Positions 25,036 through 33,795 of a stretch of DNA of 47,235 nt are shown in pieces. Every line of letters begins with the position of its first letter. Within the stretch, counting starts at the first letter, position 1. The notes beneath the pieces were generated by a model. It ran no database searches and was not told the origin of the DNA. It saw only the letters and a program-made list of their open reading frames with translations. This DNA comes from an uncultured Victivallis sp. Lineage in GTDB: Bacteria > Verrucomicrobiota > Lentisphaeria > Victivallales > Victivallaceae. The DNA lies in assembly GCA_944389935.1 (NCBI GenBank), contig CALXOE010000024.1, positions 1-47,235 of the forward strand, read 5' to 3'. Made by a program: the position numbers and the translations under genes.

Positions 25036-26837
25036 TCTTCCGGGTCCTCCTCGAGGCCGAACCGTCCCTCCTCGTAGTTCGGCGAATCGTGTTCATGCTG
25101 CTCCTTGAGCTGCATCGCGTAAAGCCGGCGATAAGGACCATCCTGGCAGAGCAGTTCCTCGTGGCGGCCGCGCTGAGCAATATGCCCGTCCTCGAGAACG
25201 ACAATCAAATCCGCGTTGCGTACCGTCGAGAGCCGATGCGCGATAATGATCGTCGTCCGCCCCGCCATCAATTTATCAAGAGCCTGCTGCACAACGGCTT
25301 CCGATATCGTATCGAGCGCACTCGTCGCCTCGTCGAGAATCAGCACGGCGGGATTGTGCAGAACCGTCCGCGCGATCGCCAGACGCTGCTTCTGGCCGCC
25401 GGAGAGCGATACGCCGTTCTCGCCGACCTCCGTCCGGAAGCCGAGCGGCAGTTCGCGGATGAATTCGTAGGCGTTCGCCATCTTCGCGGCCTCCACGACC
25501 TCCTCGAAACTCGTGTCCTCCTTGCCGTAGCGGATATTCTCCTCGATCGTCCCCGAAAAGAGGAACGACTCCTGCAGCACGATCCCGATATTCCGTCGCA
25601 GCGAATCGATCGACAGATCCCGGATGTCCTCGCCGTCGAGCAGAATCCGTCCGCTCGTCACATCGAAGAAACGCATGAGCAGACTCGCGATCGTCGACTT
25701 CCCCGATCCGGACGGCCCGACCAGAGCCACTTTCAACCCCGGCTGCACATCAAGTGTGAAATCCTTGAGCACCATACGGTTCGGACTGTAACCAAACGAG
25801 ACCGACTCGAAAGAGACATGACCCGTTGCGCGGTAGAGGTGTATCGCATGTTCTCGCTCCTTGATCTCCGGAACGAACGACATCAGCGTCAGGAGCCGTT
25901 CCGCGCTGACCGCTCCCTCGCTGATCGCCGGAGCGAATCCCGTGAGCTGCACGACCGGCCCGAAAAACATCTGCATGTACGTGTAGAACGCCACAAGTTC
26001 GCCGAGCGTCATCCTCCCGCGCGAAACCATGTAGCCGCCGAACCCCAGCACCGCCACCGACGTGTAGATCGAAATCTGATCCATCACGATATTCAGCATG
26101 AAGCCGCGCATCGAAAGCGTCAGCGACATGTCGAACGTCGGCTTGAGCCGCTCCATGAAGTTCCGGTTTTCGGAACGTTCCTTGCCGAACGACTTCACAA
26201 CCTTGATGCCGTTGATGACCTCCGCCAGATTCGCCGAAACCTCCGACATGTGTTCGCGCAGGATCATCGAGCGCGTCCGCAGCACCTTCCGGAACCGCGA
26301 AAACACCAGATAAACCACCGGCAGAACCACAAGACAGATCAGCGACAGGGTCGGACTTAAAATCACCAGCATGATCCCGACGAAAATCAGCGCGAAGAGA
26401 TTCGACGCCACCCCGACGATCACCGTCGAAAACATCGACTGCAGCGCCGCCACGTCGGTCAGAATGTTCGAGATCAGCTTGCCCGTCCGATACTCCTGAT
26501 AGAAGCGCAGCGAGAGGCTCTGCAGATGCTTGAAGAGCTTCACGCGCAGATCCAGCAGCATCCGGTGAATCGGGTAATAGGTCAGATAGTTGCACGTGTA
26601 GAAGAAAAACGCCCGGACCCAGTAGAGCAGCACCACACCTGCCAGCAGGACGTAGAGCAGACTCAGATCCGAACCACCCAGCGCCTTGTCGATGATCACT
26701 TTCAGCACCAGAGGCATCAGCAGCCCGAGACAGGTGCAGACAATGTGAAAGACGACGGCGACGCCGAGGAGAGTCTGGTAAGGTTTTACGAAGCGGTACA
26801 GTTCTTTGAACTTATGCGTGTTGTCTCCGGTGGACAT
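25032..26837 (-). CDS. ABC exporter, fused permease and ATPase (MsbA-like)
   Basis: A 601-residue half transporter. The N-terminal part (about 20-320) has six membrane helices of the type-I exporter fold, and the C-terminal ATPase has Walker A GPSGSGKST (K380), LSGGQKQRLAIAR and ILDEATSALD. It works as a dimer in the inner membrane and exports lipids, drugs or peptides. It is the first gene of a two-gene operon with the HlyD-type adaptor, an association more typical of substrate-specific export than of housekeeping lipid A transport. Confidence 0.94.
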   Translation of the reverse strand: MSTGDNTHKFKELYRFVKPYQTLLGVAVVFHIVCTCLGLLMPLVLKVIIDKALGGSDLSLLYVLLAGVVLLYWVRAFFFYTCNYLTYYPIHRMLLDLRVKLFKHLQSLSLRFYQEYRTGKLISNILTDVAALQSMFSTVIVGVASNLFALIFVGIMLVILSPTLSLICLVVLPVVYLVFSRFRKVLRTRSMILREHMSEVSANLAEVINGIKVVKSFGKERSENRNFMERLKPTFDMSLTLSMRGFMLNIVMDQISIYTSVAVLGFGGYMVSRGRMTLGELVAFYTYMQMFFGPVVQLTGFAPAISEGAVSAERLLTLMSFVPEIKEREHAIHLYRATGHVSFESVSFGYSPNRMVLKDFTLDVQPGLKVALVGPSGSGKSTIASLLMRFFDVTSGRILLDGEDIRDLSIDSLRRNIGIVLQESFLFSGTIEENIRYGKEDTSFEEVVEAAKMANAYEFIRELPLGFRTEVGENGVSLSGGQKQRLAIARTVLHNPAVLILDEATSALDTISEAVVQQALDKLMAGRTTIIIAHRLSTVRNADLIVVLEDGHIAQRGRHEELLCQDGPYRRLYAMQLKEQHEHDSPNYEEGRFGLEEDPEE

Positions 26838-27001
26838 GATCCGTTTCAGCTCTCAGAAGCCCCCCCCCTGTTGCTTTGAAAATCGGGCCGATCCCCGAAC
26901 CCCCTGCTCGGAAACCAGCCTCTTTTCCTGTATAAGATACGCCCGCCCGCGAAAAGATCAACCCTTTTTGGATTTTTTTTGCGATTTTCTTGAGCAGAAA
27001 A

Positions 27002-28600
27002 TTACCTGCGTCCGCGGGAGGAGGCGCGTCCGCGGGAATCGCCGCCGCGTCCGCCGGAACGGCGTCCCGCCTGACGGGCCGGCTTCGCCCCCGGAATCGG
27101 CTCGGGCATCTGCAGCATCTCCTCCGTCGGCAGCGTGCTCGGGAACTGGACTCCGAGCAGCTTCTCGATATCCGGCAGGAAATAGGCGCCGTATTCGCAC
27201 AGAAAGCTGATCGACTTGCCGGAGTGGCCCGCCCGTCCCGTCCGACCGATGCGGTGAACGTAATCCTCCGCATGCTCCGGCAGATCGTAGTTGATGACCA
27301 GCGAAACGTTGTCCACATGGATGCCGCGCGCCGCCACGTCCGTCGCGATCACGATCTTCTCAACTCCGGCCCGGAACTTCTCAAGAATCTTGATCCGCTT
27401 ATCCTGCGGGATGTCGCCCGACAGCACCGGGACCTCGTAACCGAATCGCGAGAGATCGTACTGCAACCGCAGATTCACGTCCTTGCGATTGCCGAAAATG
27501 ATGATCCGCTCATACGGCTCGGTGCGCAGAATGTACAGCAGCAGCGCAAGTTTTTCGTCGCGCAGCACCGAATAGAAAGTCTGTTCGATGTTCTCGCTGA
27601 CCATCTTCTCCGGTTCGCTCTCGTAGATGACCGGCTCGGCCAGCCAGTCGGAAGTGAAGCGCAGAATGTGATCGTCCAGCGTCGCGGAGAAGAGCAGCGT
27701 CTGCCGTTTTCCTTTCTTCGGGAGCTGCGCGACGATCCGCTTTACGTCCGGGATGAATCCCATGTCGAGCATGCGGTCCGCCTCGTCGATGACCAGCACC
27801 TCCACTTTCGAGAGATCGAGATCCCCGCTGCGCGAATAATCGATCACCCGCCCCGGCGTTCCGATCAGCAGATCGACCACTTTCCCGAGTGAACGGCGCT
27901 GCTTCTCGTGATCCATTCCTCCGAACACCACCACATTGTTCAATCCCGTGAAAATCCCGAGCTCCTCGGCATCCTTGTGAATCTGCATCGCCAGTTCCCG
28001 GGTCGGCGCGAGAATCAGCGCCCGCGGCTGCCCCGCTTTCCGCTCCCCCGGCAGCGGCTGGTTCAGGAACCGCGTAAAAATCGCCAGCAGAAACGCCGCC
28101 GTCTTGCCCGTTCCGGTCTGCGCCTTGCCCGCCAGATCGCGGTTCTCGAGCAGCGCCGGCAGCGCCATCGCCTGAATCGGCGTGCAGTACTCGAATCCCG
28201 CGTGCTGAACGCCGAACTGAACATCTTCATGCAGCGGCAGGTCGAGAAAGCGCACTTTCCCCTCCGCCGCCGGAACCTCTTTCAGGGTCGCCGGCCGTTC
28301 CGGCCGCGGCGCTTTCGGCGTCTCTGGCGTCTCCACCTGGACGGGCCGCTCGGCCCGCGGACGCTTCGAGGAGCGCTCGCGCTTCGGCTTCTCCGAAACC
28401 GCTGAACGTTCCGCGGAGTTCTTCGACTTCTCCCCCCGCGAACGCTCTTTTGACTTCTCCCGCTCTCTCCGGGGAGAGGCATCCTTTGCCGGACGGTTTT
28501 TCTTCTTCTCCTCCGACTTCGGTTCAATCTTGACTACGACCTTGTGCTGCTCATCAACGCCGAGCAGCGCCTTCAACGCTTTTTTCAACTTCTTAAGCAT
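27002..28600 (-). CDS. DEAD-box RNA helicase (RhlB/RhlE-like)
   Basis: A 532-residue RNA helicase. Residues about 20-112 form a highly charged, low-complexity extension (many Lys, Arg, Glu, Ser). The core has the Q motif (YCTPIQ), motif I AQTGTGKT with K166, PTRELA, the DEAD box (VLVIDEADRMLD), SAT (LFSATLDD), and HRIGRTGR. The C terminus is a Gly/Arg/Ser-rich tail (SGGRGGDSRGRASSRGRR), an RNA-binding feature. It acts in RNA unwinding, ribosome assembly or decay. ATG 28600 is preferred over 28615 because GGAG stands before it. Confidence 0.93.
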   Translation of the reverse strand: MLKKLKKALKALLGVDEQHKVVVKIEPKSEEKKKNRPAKDASPRREREKSKERSRGEKSKNSAERSAVSEKPKRERSSKRPRAERPVQVETPETPKAPRPERPATLKEVPAAEGKVRFLDLPLHEDVQFGVQHAGFEYCTPIQAMALPALLENRDLAGKAQTGTGKTAAFLLAIFTRFLNQPLPGERKAGQPRALILAPTRELAMQIHKDAEELGIFTGLNNVVVFGGMDHEKQRRSLGKVVDLLIGTPGRVIDYSRSGDLDLSKVEVLVIDEADRMLDMGFIPDVKRIVAQLPKKGKRQTLLFSATLDDHILRFTSDWLAEPVIYESEPEKMVSENIEQTFYSVLRDEKLALLLYILRTEPYERIIIFGNRKDVNLRLQYDLSRFGYEVPVLSGDIPQDKRIKILEKFRAGVEKIVIATDVAARGIHVDNVSLVINYDLPEHAEDYVHRIGRTGRAGHSGKSISFLCEYGAYFLPDIEKLLGVQFPSTLPTEEMLQMPEPIPGAKPARQAGRRSGGRGGDSRGRASSRGRR

Positions 28601-28643
28601 AACCAGAAACTCCATTCGTCGCCCGGCATGAACATTCCGTTCC

Positions 28644-29525
28644 TCACAATCCCCGGGCGATCTCTTTCAGAAACGCGGCGAATGCTTCCCGGAATTCGGG
28701 GCGCCGCAGCCCGAATTCGACGGTTCCGGTCAGGAACCCGAGTTTGCTGCCCAGATCGTACCGTTTCCCCGCGATCCGCAGCCCGTACATCGCCCGTTCC
28801 GCAAGCAGCAGCCGCATGGCATCGGTCAACTGAATCTCATTGCCTTTCCCGCGGGGCGTCCGGGCGAGCGCAGCGAAGATATCCGGCGTAAAGACATAGC
28901 GCGAGGCGATCGCCAGATTGCTCGGAGCCTCTTCCGGAGCGGGCTTTTCGATCCATCCCCTGACCTTGTAGAGCGCCTCGCCGGCCTGTTCCCCGTCCAT
29001 CACGCCGTAGCGGCTGATCCGCTCCATCGGAACCGGTTCCAGCGCCGTCACCGGCGACTCCACCTCGGCGTAAGCCGCCGCAAGCTGCCCCGTGACCGTC
29101 ACATCCGTCGAGGAGTCCAGCACCGTATCGCCGAGCAGCACCGCGAACGGATCATCTCCCACGAACGACTTCGCGCAGAGCACCGCGTCACCGAGCCCGT
29201 TGAGCTCCTGCTGATAGATGTAATGAATGTCCGCCAGAGAGCTGATCGCACGCAGCTCTTCAAGCAACGCCGTTTTGCCGGTCTCCTCCAGCCGCCGCTC
29301 GAGATCGCCAGTCCGGTTGAAGTGATCCTGAATCGCATTCTTGCCGCTGCTCGTGACGATCAGAATCTGATCGATTCCGGCGGCGACCGCCTCCTCCACA
29401 ACGTATTGAATCACCGGCTTGTCCACAAGCGGCACAAGCTCTTTCGGAACGGCCTTTGTGAACGGAAGAAACCGGGTGCCGAATCCGGCCGCGGGAATGA
29501 CCGCCTTGCGAATCTGCTTTTTCAT
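28644..29525 (-). CDS. galU: UTP-glucose-1-phosphate uridylyltransferase family (GalU)
   Basis: A 293-residue nucleotidyltransferase that makes a UDP-sugar from UTP and a sugar-1-phosphate. It has the nucleotide-binding PAAGFGTRFLPFTK (11-24), the KELVPLVDKPVIQYVVEEA stretch (28-46), the GLGDAVLCAK segment and LLGDTVLD with the metal-binding aspartate. Length and motifs are those of bacterial GalU. It starts by ATGA overlap with the sugar kinase gene, so its true sugar-1-phosphate may be the kinase product (for example glucuronate-1-phosphate) as well as or instead of glucose-1-phosphate. Confidence 0.92.
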   Translation of the reverse strand: MKKQIRKAVIPAAGFGTRFLPFTKAVPKELVPLVDKPVIQYVVEEAVAAGIDQILIVTSSGKNAIQDHFNRTGDLERRLEETGKTALLEELRAISSLADIHYIYQQELNGLGDAVLCAKSFVGDDPFAVLLGDTVLDSSTDVTVTGQLAAAYAEVESPVTALEPVPMERISRYGVMDGEQAGEALYKVRGWIEKPAPEEAPSNLAIASRYVFTPDIFAALARTPRGKGNEIQLTDAMRLLLAERAMYGLRIAGKRYDLGSKLGFLTGTVEFGLRRPEFREAFAAFLKEIARGL

Positions 29526-30541
29526 CGCACGAACCCCGTATTCACAATCTCCGGCTTGATGACATTGATCTCCTCGTGCTTGAGCACGCGCTGAAGTTCC
29601 CGGAACATCGCTTCGTTCTCATACGTGCCGATGATCGCACCGCCGGAACCCGTGAATTTCGCCGAAGCCCCGACCGATCGGGCCAGCTCGACCATGCGCC
29701 GGTTCTTGGCGCTGACCGCGTTCGGGCAGACCTCGCAGCGCAGATCGAAGTTCCGGTTGAGCAGAGCCGGAATCTCCGAAAACGCATGCCGCTCCAACGC
29801 AGTTTTCACCGCGCAGGTCAGATTTCCCCACTCCTCCATCGCCGCCAGCACCCGCGGAACTCCCGCCTCATAGTCCTCCCGCAGCCGGCTGTGCAGCACT
29901 TCGGATCCCTCCGCAAGATCGGTCCGGTAAGCGACATACAAATTCAGCTCTTTCGGAATCTCGATCGGCAGATAGCGTCCGATCCCGTTCGCCGCCATGA
30001 ACTCCCGGTCGAAATCCATATAGACCGGCGTATTGTACGCCTGGGCGACCCGGTCCTGAAGACCGGCCGGAATCCCGAGCTCATCGCGTTCGGTCGCAAG
30101 CACCACGTTCGCCAGAATCGCCGGAGAAAGCTTCACATGATAGAACTCCATCATCGCCCGCATCGCCGCCGTGATGATCGCCGACGACCCCGCTAATCCC
30201 AGACGGTTCGGAATCGTGCTCGAATAGCGAATCGTGAAATTCTTCTTTTCGAGCTGAATCCGCTCCCGGTGACAGAAATCGCCGAACGTCTTTACAGCCG
30301 CTTTCAGCAGCCGGATTCCGCCGTAGTACCCGTACTGACTGACATCGGCGCACAGCGCGTCGATGCAGGAAAACACATTGTGATCGCGCTTCGCCGGCAT
30401 CAGTTCCAGCTCCGGCGTCTCGTACAGCTCCACCGAGGCCTGATAGTTGCGGAACACGAATGCAATCGTCCTGCCGTGGTAGCCGTCTGAAGGATTCCCC
30501 ACCAGCGCGGCCCGGGGAAATGCTATGGTTCTAATGATCAT
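29522..30541 (-). CDS. GHMP-family sugar kinase (glucuronokinase-like)
   Basis: A 339-residue GHMP kinase. The N terminus (AFPRAALVGNPSDGYHGRTIA) and the ATP-binding loop PNRLGLAGSSAI (111-122) resemble plant glucuronokinase-type anomeric kinases more than galactokinase or homoserine kinase. The third motif is AKFTGSGGAIIGTYE near the C terminus. It would phosphorylate C1 of a free sugar or sugar acid. It heads an operon with galU, and the overlap suggests equimolar synthesis of a salvage pair. The exact sugar is an inference from family resemblance. Confidence 0.82.
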   Translation of the reverse strand: MIIRTIAFPRAALVGNPSDGYHGRTIAFVFRNYQASVELYETPELELMPAKRDHNVFSCIDALCADVSQYGYYGGIRLLKAAVKTFGDFCHRERIQLEKKNFTIRYSSTIPNRLGLAGSSAIITAAMRAMMEFYHVKLSPAILANVVLATERDELGIPAGLQDRVAQAYNTPVYMDFDREFMAANGIGRYLPIEIPKELNLYVAYRTDLAEGSEVLHSRLREDYEAGVPRVLAAMEEWGNLTCAVKTALERHAFSEIPALLNRNFDLRCEVCPNAVSAKNRRMVELARSVGASAKFTGSGGAIIGTYENEAMFRELQRVLKHEEINVIKPEIVNTGFVR

Positions 30542-30585
30542 TTTTCCTGTCCCGTCAATCTTGCAGACTATTCCGATATCCCGTT

Positions 30586-30614
30586 AATATACCGTCCAAC
30601 TCCCGTTTTTTCAA
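30586..30614 (-). promoter_or_regulatory. Candidate promoter for the sugar kinase-galU operon
   Basis: On the minus strand TTGAAA (30609-30614), 17 bp, TATATT (30586-30591), about 45 bp before the start codon. Confidence 0.55.
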
Positions 30615-30663
30615 TCCCTTATCCCCCGATTTCCCGGAAATGCCTTTTTTTCATTCCGCCACC

Positions 30664-30691
30664 TTGAAAATATCGGTTCCCGGGATATATT
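30664..30691 (+). promoter_or_regulatory. Candidate promoter for the HAD phosphatase gene
   Basis: TTGAAA (30664-30669), 16 bp, TATATT (30686-30691), in AT-rich DNA between the divergent genes. The start at 30730 has GAGGAGAAG before it. Confidence 0.55.
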
Positions 30692-30729
30692 TAATAAATA
30701 AGATTTATAAATCATGAGGAGAAGCAGAG

Positions 30730-31524
30730 ATGATCAGGCTGGTTGCGGCGGATATGGATGGAACGCTGCTGAACAGCGCGGGAAAACTTCCGGCGGTCTA
30801 TCCGGAGGCGATCCGCCGACTCACGGGACACGGGGTCTGTTTCGCCGTGGCCAGCGGGAGACAGTATTTCAATCTGCTCGCTCACTTCGGAGCGCTCCGG
30901 GAACAGATCTTCTTTCTGAGTGAAAACGGTGCGCGGGTCACCCTCCGCGGCGTCGATCTTTTTCTGGATTCGATTCCGTTTGCAGATCTGAAAGCTCCGC
31001 TCCAGGCGATCCGCTCTCTCCCGGGAGTCGATCCGGTCCTGTGCGGTGCGAAGAGCGCGCTCATCGAAAGCGACGACCCGCTCCTCGTAGAAAATACGGC
31101 GAAATATTACGCCCGGTACGAGATCGTCCCGGACGTCCTCGAGGCGGCGGAGTCGGATCGGATCTGCAAACTGGCGGTTTTCGACCGGAACGGCGCGGAG
31201 CATCACAGTTACGCGCAGCTGCAATCATTCCGGGAGCGGTTCACCGTAACTCTCTCGGGGAAAGAGTGGACCGACCTCATGAATCCGGGCGTGAACAAAG
31301 GCCTCGGACTTGCGAAGATTCAGGAACATCTCGGGATCTCGCCGCACGAGACCATGGCGTTCGGCGACTATCTGAACGACTGCCCGATGATGGCCCGGGC
31401 GGAGTGGAGCTGTGCGGTCGCCAACGCCCACCCGGATTTGAAGAAGATCTGCCGGTTCGAGACGCTCTCGAACGATGAAAACGGCGTATTCGCCGCTTTG
31501 AAACAACAATTTTCCTTTCTCTGA
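30730..31524 (+). CDS. Cof-type HAD-IIB family phosphatase
   Basis: A 264-residue HAD phosphatase. Motif I is D8-M-D10-GTLLN with the nucleophile D8; the C-terminal motifs are the lysine in NPGVNKGLGL and FGDYLNDCPMM with the metal-binding aspartates. A C2B cap fills the middle. Members remove phosphate from sugar phosphates, flavins or pyridoxal phosphate. It is followed 18 bp later by the MATE transporter and probably shares its transcript. Confidence 0.92.
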   Translation: MIRLVAADMDGTLLNSAGKLPAVYPEAIRRLTGHGVCFAVASGRQYFNLLAHFGALREQIFFLSENGARVTLRGVDLFLDSIPFADLKAPLQAIRSLPGVDPVLCGAKSALIESDDPLLVENTAKYYARYEIVPDVLEAAESDRICKLAVFDRNGAEHHSYAQLQSFRERFTVTLSGKEWTDLMNPGVNKGLGLAKIQEHLGISPHETMAFGDYLNDCPMMARAEWSCAVANAHPDLKKICRFETLSNDENGVFAALKQQFSFL

Positions 31525-31542
31525 CTCCTGGACAGGTGCACG

Positions 31543-32919
31543 ATGATTTGCGACATGACAACCGGAACTCCGGCCGGGCAGATCGCCCGATTTTCCCTCC
31601 CGCTGCTGATCGGAAACATACTCCAGCAGTTTTATTTCATGGCCGACATGGCGATCGTGAGCCGGACCATCAGCCCGGCGGCGATGGCGGCGGTCGGCGC
31701 CACCGGAGCGATCACATTTCTCATTTTCGGCTTCTACTTCGGGCTTACGAACGGTTTCGCGGTCATCACGGCACAGCGGTTCGGGGCTCAGGATTTCGAG
31801 GGGGTCCGCCGTTCGGTTGCGATCTCCCTCCTGCTCGGCCTGGCCGCGACCGCCGCGGGGATGCTCCTCTCGCTGCCGACGGCAAACTGGCTCCTGCAGC
31901 TGATGCGGACTCCGGAAGACATCCACGAACAGGCGACGATCTATCTCATCGCCCTCTGCTGGGGGACGGGAGCGACGGTATTCTACAATCTGCTTTCGTG
32001 CTTCATCCGGGCACTCGGCGACAGCTGGACTCCGCTCTGGTTTCTCGCGTTCGCAACGGTGCTGAATATCGGACTGGACTTTCTTTTCATCCTGACATTC
32101 GGAATGGGAATTGCGGGAGCGGCCTGGGCGACGGTCGCCTCACAGGCGATCTCCGCATTGCTCTGTCTCGGATACATGTACCGCTACTTTCCGATGCTGC
32201 GTCCGAAGTGGAGCGACTGGAAATGGGACACGCAGTGGGCGTGGCGGCATCTGCGGGTCGCCCTGCCGATGGCGCTGCAGTTCTCCATCACGGCGATCGG
32301 TGTCATGGTCATGCAGCAGCAGATCAACGTCTTCGGCACGGTGACGGTCGCGGCGTTCACGGTCGGCGCCCGGATCGAGCAGCTCGCGGTCCAGCCGATG
32401 TTCACGATCGGCATCGCGATCGCGACTTTCTCGGCTCAGAATTTCGGCGCGGGCAGGACCGACCGCATCCGGCAGGGAGTGAATCAGGCGACGATGATTT
32501 CGGTCGCCTGGTGTATTCTGAGCGGAATTGCCCTGATTGTATTCAGCCGTGCTCTGGTCGGCATCTTCCTCGATACAGACGCCATGCCGGTCGAAACGGA
32601 GCGGGCACAATATTACATCAACATGGTCTCCTCGCTCTTCATCGTGCTTGGACAGCTCTTCATCTACCGGAACGTTCTGCAGGGAATCGGGCGTTCGTTC
32701 TTCCCGCTGCTGGCGGGAGCGGTGGAACTGGTCGTGCGCATCGTCGCCTCGCTGACCCTCGCGCCGCTCTTCGGTTACGCGGGGGCGTTCTGGGCGACGC
32801 CCGCTGCGTGGATCGGAGCGACGCTGCTGCTGGCGGTGGCCTACTTCCGGGTATTGCGCAGCCGCGAATTCAGCCGCGCCGGCGGTACCGGCTCGGACTT
32901 ACGCCGGTCCGCTCCTTGA
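31543..32919 (+). CDS. MATE-family efflux transporter
   Basis: A 458-residue inner-membrane protein with about twelve hydrophobic helices in two similar halves. It starts MTTGTPAGQIARFSLPLLIG, the usual opening of the DinF/NorM-like MATE group, and continues with QQFYFMADMAIVSR. It would export organic cations or drugs with Na+ or H+ drive. Its last 50 bp overlap the end of the AraC-type regulator gene on the other strand. Confidence 0.93.
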   Translation: MICDMTTGTPAGQIARFSLPLLIGNILQQFYFMADMAIVSRTISPAAMAAVGATGAITFLIFGFYFGLTNGFAVITAQRFGAQDFEGVRRSVAISLLLGLAATAAGMLLSLPTANWLLQLMRTPEDIHEQATIYLIALCWGTGATVFYNLLSCFIRALGDSWTPLWFLAFATVLNIGLDFLFILTFGMGIAGAAWATVASQAISALLCLGYMYRYFPMLRPKWSDWKWDTQWAWRHLRVALPMALQFSITAIGVMVMQQQINVFGTVTVAAFTVGARIEQLAVQPMFTIGIAIATFSAQNFGAGRTDRIRQGVNQATMISVAWCILSGIALIVFSRALVGIFLDTDAMPVETERAQYYINMVSSLFIVLGQLFIYRNVLQGIGRSFFPLLAGAVELVVRIVASLTLAPLFGYAGAFWATPAAWIGATLLLAVAYFRVLRSREFSRAGGTGSDLRRSAP

Positions 32920-33700
32920 AACAGCTGGAAAAACTGTACTGATCGGAAAAGCCCAGCATGGCGGCGATCTCCTTGATCGATTTGCGCGAAAAGCCCAGCA
33001 GCCGGCGGGCGATCTCGATCCGCCGCTGCATCAGATATTCGTAGGGAGAGCAGCCGAACGCTTCGCGAAACCGCCGGATCAGATGAGCCTGGGAGTAACC
33101 GATCTTGCGGCAGGACTCATTCAACCGGAAGCGGCTTCCGATGCTTTCATCGATGGCTCTCTTGAGTTCCATGGCCTCGGGCCGCGCCGAACAGGTCCGC
33201 TCAAGCAGAATTTCCGAACACGCTTCCGCAAACTGGTGAAAAATCACCGCCGCACGCCGGTGAAGCCCGGGAGCCGTGTATCCGAGTCCCATCATCTCTT
33301 CAAAATAGGGTCGCAACTGGGGGACATCGTTGATCTGGTACACATCCGAAAGGCCGTAACAGGCGATGAGGGTATCCGCAAGCGCACCGTCCACAATGAA
33401 GAACAGCTTGTGCCACAGATCGATCGGATCGGTCCGGTAGCTGTGGCTGCTGCGATGGTGCAGAAAATAGATGCTCTCCGGACCGCACTCAAACCGGTGG
33501 CCGTCACTCTCGAGCACGCCGCGCCCGCTTACGACATACTCGACCGTGCAGAACTCGTAATCAATGTGTTCAAACGCGCATTCCGGGGTTGTCGCAATGC
33601 CCCATCCGGCATGGTTCAACCGGAACGGAAAAGGCTCGAGGCGTGCTGTTCGATCGGCGAAGTTGTTCAAGATTTCACATCCTTTTTTGATTTTCCACAT
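32870..33700 (-). CDS. AraC-family transcriptional regulator (second)
   Basis: A 276-residue regulator. An N-terminal cupin-like sensing domain (CTVEYVVSGRGVLESDG, then IYFLHHRSSHSYRT) is followed by two AraC helix-turn-helices (CRKIGYSQAHLIRRFREAF; EIAAMLGFSDQYSFSSCF) ending GVSPSRYRRRG. It is divergent from the second Gfo/Idh gene, with about 95 bp between, and so may control that gene. ATG 33700 has no binding site; a TTG at 33670 has AAAGGA nine bases upstream and may be the true start (266 residues). Confidence 0.88.
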   Translation of the reverse strand: MWKIKKGCEILNNFADRTARLEPFPFRLNHAGWGIATTPECAFEHIDYEFCTVEYVVSGRGVLESDGHRFECGPESIYFLHHRSSHSYRTDPIDLWHKLFFIVDGALADTLIACYGLSDVYQINDVPQLRPYFEEMMGLGYTAPGLHRRAAVIFHQFAEACSEILLERTCSARPEAMELKRAIDESIGSRFRLNESCRKIGYSQAHLIRRFREAFGCSPYEYLMQRRIEIARRLLGFSRKSIKEIAAMLGFSDQYSFSSCFKERTGVSPSRYRRRG

Positions 33701-33730
33701 CGAATTTATGCAAAAAAAAACGATCCCGTA

Positions 33731-33759
33731 TTGAAAATATCGATAAGTTAACGCATAAT
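33731..33759 (+). promoter_or_regulatory. Candidate promoter for the second Gfo/Idh gene
   Basis: TTGAAA (33731-33736), 17 bp, CATAAT (33754-33759) in the AT-rich gap beside the AraC gene. Confidence 0.5.
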
Positions 33760-33795
33760 AAACGCAGATGCAAATCAACAGGAGCAACAACCACA

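Noticed and set aside
31536..32942. Frame of 468 codons on the same strand as the MATE gene, shifted by one base
   Set aside because: Its translation is soluble and low in hydrophobic residues, while the other frame gives a classic twelve-helix MATE protein.
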